64,000 nucleotides of DNA from Pseudomonas capeferrum. Its GTDB lineage: Bacteria; Pseudomonadota; Gammaproteobacteria; Pseudomonadales; Pseudomonadaceae. Within the stretch, counting starts at the first letter, position 1. Each line of letters begins with the position of its first letter. The stretch is from the NCBI RefSeq assembly GCF_000731675.1, contig NZ_JMIT01000002.1, positions 1,041,282 to 1,105,281 on the forward strand. The letters are read 5' to 3'. Shown here piece after piece: positions 60,915-64,000 of this stretch. The position numbers were made by a program, and so were the translations under genes. The notes under the pieces are model-generated. The model saw nothing but the letters and a program-made list of their open reading frames with translations, was not told where the DNA came from and ran no database searches.

Positions 60915-61210
60915 TTGCCCGCTCCATGCACCAGCTGGTACGTGGACTTGTCGCCGTGCAAAGCCAGCGACCGAATCAGTCCCACTGTCCCTTGGACGTC
61001 CCAAATAACATTCGCTATTACTGAGTCAGACAACCTCTCAACGTCCGGACCGGAATTGAACTGTGCCATGAGCAAGTGCAAAACGGCGTCGACGCGGGAA
61101 CAAGCCGCAGTGATGGCATCAATTGGCACACCCACAGCATTGGTGGCGCAAACGGATAGAAGGTCTTCGGGGAGACGCCCCTCAAGCCCCTCGGATGCAG
61201 GTGATTTCAT
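60911..61210 (-). CDS. 99-aa helical protein between C4 leader and primase
   Basis: MKSPASEGLEGRLPEDLLSV, with VDAVLHLLMAQFNSGPDVER and VIANVIWDVQGTVGLIRSLA, an all-helical small protein. Both ends are coupled by ATGA overlaps: upstream to the 52-aa ORF (61207-61210) and downstream to the primase gene (60911-60914). This makes it part of one translationally linked unit. The function is unknown; a Kil- or helper-like regulator would fit the position in P4-type elements. Confidence 0.72.
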   Translation of the reverse strand: MKSPASEGLEGRLPEDLLSVCATNAVGVPIDAITAACSRVDAVLHLLMAQFNSGPDVERLSDSVIANVIWDVQGTVGLIRSLALHGDKSTYQLVHGAGK

Positions 61211-61365
61211 TGCGCACCCCCGACGGTTTCCAGGGAGCGAGCAATGCTCATATGACGGTTGTAGCGTGCGAGGCGGGTAGCAAGGCTGGAATTTGCGTGT
61301 AGAGCGGCGAGAGCCATTGCCCGGTGTGCAGCGGCGCGAATTTTGGACGGATTGAGGGCGTGCAT
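61207..61365 (-). CDS. 52-aa ORF with LNPSKI start, translation target of C4-like RNA
   Basis: It starts MHALNPSKIRAAAHRAMALA and is Ala/Arg-rich and helical. The ribosome site AATAGGAGC lies within a small hairpin (61371-61389, GCTCCT/AGGAGC) and is complementary to the loop at 61450-61457. Because of the ATGA overlap with the 99-aa gene, blocking this ORF would also lower the 99-aa protein and the primase. The N-terminus is shared with the ORF at 46144-46284, so this short peptide is a recurrent part of the cassette. Confidence 0.65.
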   Translation of the reverse strand: MHALNPSKIRAAAHRAMALAALHANSSLATRLARYNRHMSIARSLETVGGAQ

Positions 61366-61600
61366 GTGAAGCTCCTATTGTTGAGGAGCTGCCACGGATC
61401 GTCGCCAAACGATTAAGGGTGGCAGCTGTACGCGGGTTGGCGAACCGGGACAATAGGAACCCGGCAGACCCGAAGGTCTCCCACGCACAGCCGCCATAAT
61501 GCAGACATGCGGGCACAAAAAAAGCGCCAGCAATCGATATGGGGGCGCCTGTGCGCCTATTGTTTCTCGGGTCGCCAAACCCGGTCACTGAATTTGCAGC
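61366..61600 (-). ncRNA. C4-type antisense RNA leader, copy 2 (satellite)
   Basis: Minus-strand order: decoy GGGTTTGGCGACCC, then AACAATAGG (61556-61563). A hairpin ending in T7 follows (61517-61549). Then comes a stem CCGGG/CCCGG (61445-61449, 61460-61464) presenting the loop TTCCTATTGT (61450-61459), followed by TTCGCCAACC. The target region has GTTTGGCGAC and AACAATAGG at the ribosome site of the 52-aa ORF (61374-61382). The antisense loop fits both decoy and target, as in the C4 RNA of P1/P7. It would silence the replication operon in the integrated state. Confidence 0.75.
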
Positions 61601-61609
61601 GACGGGAGC

Positions 61610-61638
61610 AGCATAGCGGCTCGGTTTGATAAGAGCAA
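61610..61638 (-). promoter_or_regulatory. Promoter of the C4-led replication operon
   Basis: On the minus strand TTGCTC (61633-61638) and TATGCT (61610-61615) are 17 bases apart, placing the transcript start near 61603, just before the first decoy segment of the C4-like leader. Confidence 0.6.
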
Positions 61639-61756
61639 TACGCGAGGCTTGCGCGATCACGCACGACGTCATAGATTGAGGGGGCATACGAATGTACCTC
61701 TAACGCCTCCGGTTGCAGCCGGGGGCGTTTTCGTTTGAGCAGTGAGGCCGGTGCTG

Positions 61757-62350
61757 TCAGTTGCCGGATGTCAGTGGGTGCGCTTCGCCTTTCAGCCAGG
61801 CGAAGATCCTTGCGTCTTCCTTGCACCGGCGGCGGTACTCTTCTGTGAGCCACTCTCCACGGTTTGCAACGCACTCAGCCACGAAGGTATCCAGATCTGT
61901 CTGGTCTCGTCCGAGCGCATGGCTTTGTTCGCTGGTGACTTGCTCTTGCACCAGGTCATTCGCTACCCAAACGTTCCAAACCTCTGGATCGTTCGAATAG
62001 GGATAGCTCTCATCGGTGAACCAGTAGGTAACCCATTCGGCCAGCTGGCACGATGTGAGGCACGAGCGGCGCTGTTTATCCATCGCGAAGGGCCCATCAC
62101 CGTGAATGGTGGAGAACTCGCGACGGACCTCATGCTTTCGCATGAAGGCGGGCATCTCCCAAGGATTAGCGCGGAGTGGAATGACTAGGCCATCTGGGTT
62201 GAAAAAGAACGCCTCTTGGGATTGGCCGTTCCAACTCACGCCAGCAATGATGCGGTGCCGCCAATTGATATCCCCAGGCTTGTAGAGGCAGAACGCTGCA
62301 CCATATGGATCATGGAATGGGCCAGTGAAGTGATAGCGGCGCATACTCAT
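61757..62350 (-). CDS. Hypothetical satellite protein, 197 aa
   Basis: MSMRRYHFTGPFHDPYGAAF, with WRHRIIAGVSWNGQSQEAFF and a polar helical C-terminal half (SHALGRDQTDLDTFVAECVA, EEYRRRCKEDARIFAWLKG). No signal peptide or membrane helix. Its ATG overlaps the alpA stop by 4 bases, so it is made together with the AlpA regulator. I do not recognise a domain. Confidence 0.68.
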   Translation of the reverse strand: MSMRRYHFTGPFHDPYGAAFCLYKPGDINWRHRIIAGVSWNGQSQEAFFFNPDGLVIPLRANPWEMPAFMRKHEVRREFSTIHGDGPFAMDKQRRSCLTSCQLAEWVTYWFTDESYPYSNDPEVWNVWVANDLVQEQVTSEQSHALGRDQTDLDTFVAECVANRGEWLTEEYRRRCKEDARIFAWLKGEAHPLTSGN

Positions 62351-62610
62351 GCTGCCACCCGATCACGAGCCTGAATGCGGCTGCGCGTCCATGCTTGAAC
62401 CTCGGAAAGAACCCAAGCTACCGGGGCGCCCCGGGCGGTGCTGTTGCTCAGTTTCACGGGCAGCGGGAAGCCACTCTCGGCCTGCTGCATCAGCTTGTAG
62501 ATCGTGGGGCGGGCCAACCCTACGATGGCCATCACTTCCGTGATGCGTATCAGAGTGGTCTGTGGGTCGCGCCCAGAATGGAGGGAGGTTGCTGCGGAGA
62601 AAGTGGTCAT
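62347..62610 (-). CDS. alpA: AlpA-family excisionase/regulator
   Basis: An 87-residue MerR-like DNA-binding protein. The helix-turn-helix reads IRITEVMAIVGLARPTIYKL, followed by GFPLPVKLSNSTARGAPVAW and EVQAWTRSRI, the full AlpA pattern. In P4 and related elements such proteins activate or act as directionality factors for the integrase. It sits between the integrase end and the replication operon, as expected. The start at 62610 is chosen by family length; an ATG at 62640 is also in frame. Confidence 0.9.
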   Translation of the reverse strand: MTTFSAATSLHSGRDPQTTLIRITEVMAIVGLARPTIYKLMQQAESGFPLPVKLSNSTARGAPVAWVLSEVQAWTRSRIQARDRVAA

Positions 62611-62662
62611 AGTCGTGCCTATATCTACAGAGACAGGCACAGACTAAAAACTCAAAAACGAA

Positions 62663-63619
62663 TCAACACGGTCCGCTCGTTTTTCTTTTTTTCCTAGGAC
62701 CGTACTCTCCCAGCTCTCTGAGATTTTCCCTAATCGTGTCCCGCGTCCCGAGTCCCTCTATACCGACTAGCATGGACAGCAGCGCCTTAGGCTCAATTTT
62801 AGGATGGGCCTTCTTAATACGCTCAACGGCGGCCCGGGTGAGCTCCCTTTTCTTCGCCTTTCCATCTTGAGTAGCAGTACCTGGCCGACTGTTTCCCTTG
62901 CCTGCCAAGCGAGCCCTTTCAGAGTTTTTCACGGTGTAGATTTTGTCGATCATCTTTGGAAAAAAACTACCTGGCTGAAGCGTCCCAGAGCTCAACGCGA
63001 CTTCAGACTCGCGATAAAGGTCAGCAAGCATCAACACCTTTTCTGACTCAGCTACCCACTGGGCAAAAGTCTCCCTCACCTCAGCTTCCCTGCCGGGTTG
63101 AGTACGACGTTGACGCTCAACCAAGGTATGGAAAAACTCGGCATCATTCAGCCTTAGGTATTCGGCTAAGTCAGGGTTGATGTCGTACACGTTGAGCTCA
63201 ACATTCAGCAGCCAATCAGCCAGCTCCTGGACAGCGTCCAGCGCTTGCGCGAAGGCATAGCTCGCGGCCATACGAGAGCTGGGAATAGCTTCGACTTGAC
63301 CTATCACCTCACGCACTACATCCGGCAGCGAAAACGACTGTGCGTAGCACAATCGCTCGTAAATGAGATCTCGCTGCCTGAACGTCTCATTGATTATCCG
63401 CCTTGCCTGGCTGGAATACCCCAAGCCTTCTTCGAGCCAATATGAAGCTGCCTCGTTTATCACATCGAATGCCTGGCGAAAGTGCTCACGAAACGCAGGG
63501 AAAAGTGCAGCTTCCGCTACGGCATCCTCCATCAAATGGATCTCATCGAGCAGGCTACTGATATCAGTATTCGCAAGCTCGAACGTGAATTTCTCCACCT
63601 CATTTTCGGACCAGATCAC
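62663..63619 (-). CDS. Unknown satellite protein, 318 aa
   Basis: An all-helical, soluble protein. The first 230 residues are acidic (TDISSLLDEIHLMEDAVAEA, AQALDAVQELADWLLNVELN). The last 70 are basic and look DNA-binding (KKRELTRAAVERIKKAHPKI, TRDTIRENLRELGEYGPRKK). It lies between the integrase and alpA on the same strand. I recognise no family; a regulator or a capsid- or helper-interfering protein would fit the position, but neither is shown. Confidence 0.68.
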   Translation of the reverse strand: MIWSENEVEKFTFELANTDISSLLDEIHLMEDAVAEAALFPAFREHFRQAFDVINEAASYWLEEGLGYSSQARRIINETFRQRDLIYERLCYAQSFSLPDVVREVIGQVEAIPSSRMAASYAFAQALDAVQELADWLLNVELNVYDINPDLAEYLRLNDAEFFHTLVERQRRTQPGREAEVRETFAQWVAESEKVLMLADLYRESEVALSSGTLQPGSFFPKMIDKIYTVKNSERARLAGKGNSRPGTATQDGKAKKRELTRAAVERIKKAHPKIEPKALLSMLVGIEGLGTRDTIRENLRELGEYGPRKKRKTSGPC

Positions 63620-63908
63620 ACCCCACGCCCCCTTGATCGAAAACGGAGCCTGCGCGTTAGATGATCGCTAAGTTGCCGACAGGGCCGAGAGGCAACAATG
63701 GTGCGAAACACCATATAGCGTTGATACACCCGCTTGTCCGCATGGACCGGCAATGTGTTTCCAATCCGGAGGCTAGGATTTTCAACGGCTCCACCGCCCC
63801 CGAAACACGAGTTACACATGAAACACCCCGATTGGTGGCTGTGATCCACGAGCACTGACGACCGTAACGCATCGCTGGGGCCCGATGCCTCATGCGTTTC
63901 TTGAAATC

Positions 63909-64000
63909 TCAAACGTCGCTCGCTCGGTTGGCAAAGTCGTACGGGGTGATCGCTTCCACTCGATTGGCGTCCAAATAATCTGCCCACCACTGCACCATGA
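63909..64000 (-). CDS. int: C-terminal end of a probable tyrosine integrase, cut by window edge
   Basis: On the minus strand the frame enters at base 64000 and stops at 63909. It reads MVQWWADYLDANRVEAITPY and then nine more residues ending ASDV. The MQWWADYLD-type segment is the usual last helix of P4-like phage integrases. The rest of the gene lies to the right of the window. The gap 63620-63908 holds no supported gene. Confidence 0.6.
   Translation of the reverse strand, partial: MVQWWADYLDANRVEAITPYDFANRASDV

Noticed and set aside
60911..61687. A 258-codon minus-strand frame through the C4-like leader that reads like an Ash-family phage protein.
   Set aside because: The frame runs across promoter, T7 hairpin and antisense core; its conserved parts coincide with the RNA pairing segments, and it has no ribosome site. 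The real start inside it is the 99-aa ORF at 61210.
1..64000. CRISPR arrays and ribosomal RNA operons.
   Set aside because: No regularly spaced direct repeats with unique spacers and no rRNA sequence were seen; the repeated units found are REP elements, the two C4-like leaders and short local repeats.

Overview
The window is from a Pseudomonas chromosome, most like the P. putida group. The evidence is the high-GC coding style, the many short REP elements carrying the GAGCGGGCTTGCCCCGCGA or GAGCGGCCTTGCGTCGCGA cores, and a gene order familiar from that genus: obgE-proB-creA, rplU-rpmA/ispB, fklB, gdhA, ettA, morA-glyA, and a sigma/FecR/TonB receptor set. No species call is possible without database comparison.

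Core part, 1 to about 48.3 kb. From left to right: two MFS exporters; an orphan FecR-type anti-sigma regulator behind a Fur-like box; an elongator tRNA-Met with its promoter and terminator; LysE exporter and divergent LysR; a M15-type peptidase; carbonic anhydrase, rimI and a holD-like gene; the mksF-mksE-mksB condensin operon; creA-proB and obgE; rpmA-rplU divergent from ispB; a zinc-ribbon PhnA-like protein; an iron-responsive small protein; fklB and small conserved genes; a Lon-like protease; DUF3015 and DUF4105 envelope proteins; a GreA/B-like factor; gdhA; ettA; the c-di-GMP protein morA; glyA; an Acr3/BASS-type transporter; a malate dehydrogenase; and an ECF sigma-FecR-siderophore receptor operon. 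REP pairs and intrinsic terminators fill most gaps. Two short patches look acquired: 26.9-28.4 kb (AT-rich gene, structured leader, a REP-bearing mini-element with terminal inverted repeats) and 45.9-47.7 kb (a C4-type antisense RNA leader with two small ORFs, then one intact and one frameshifted HNH gene).

Island, about 48.7 kb to beyond the right edge. The left junction looks like the 3' end of a tRNA on the minus strand followed by its terminator, next to a 12-bp tandem repeat. The right edge holds the last 29 codons of a probable tyrosine integrase. In between lies a P4-like satellite core transcribed leftward: unknown 318-aa gene, AlpA regulator, 197-aa gene, a C4-type RNA leader, a 52-aa ORF, a 99-aa ORF, a large DUF927-type primase-helicase, a coiled-coil protein and a 70-aa protein. 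Towards the left junction sits AT-rich cargo that reads as anti-phage defence: an AbiV/HEPN-like protein, a three-gene operon (unknown 301-aa protein, ParA-type ATPase, SIR2-type NADase-like protein) and a large PIN-like protein, plus a decayed IS21-family istAB.

The two most notable signals are the unknown-ParA-SIR2 operon, whose combination I do not recognise as a named system, and the two C4-like leaders. In both leaders one antisense loop can pair with an upstream decoy and with the ribosome-binding region of the first ORF. The pairing segments differ between the copies but change together, so complementarity is kept.
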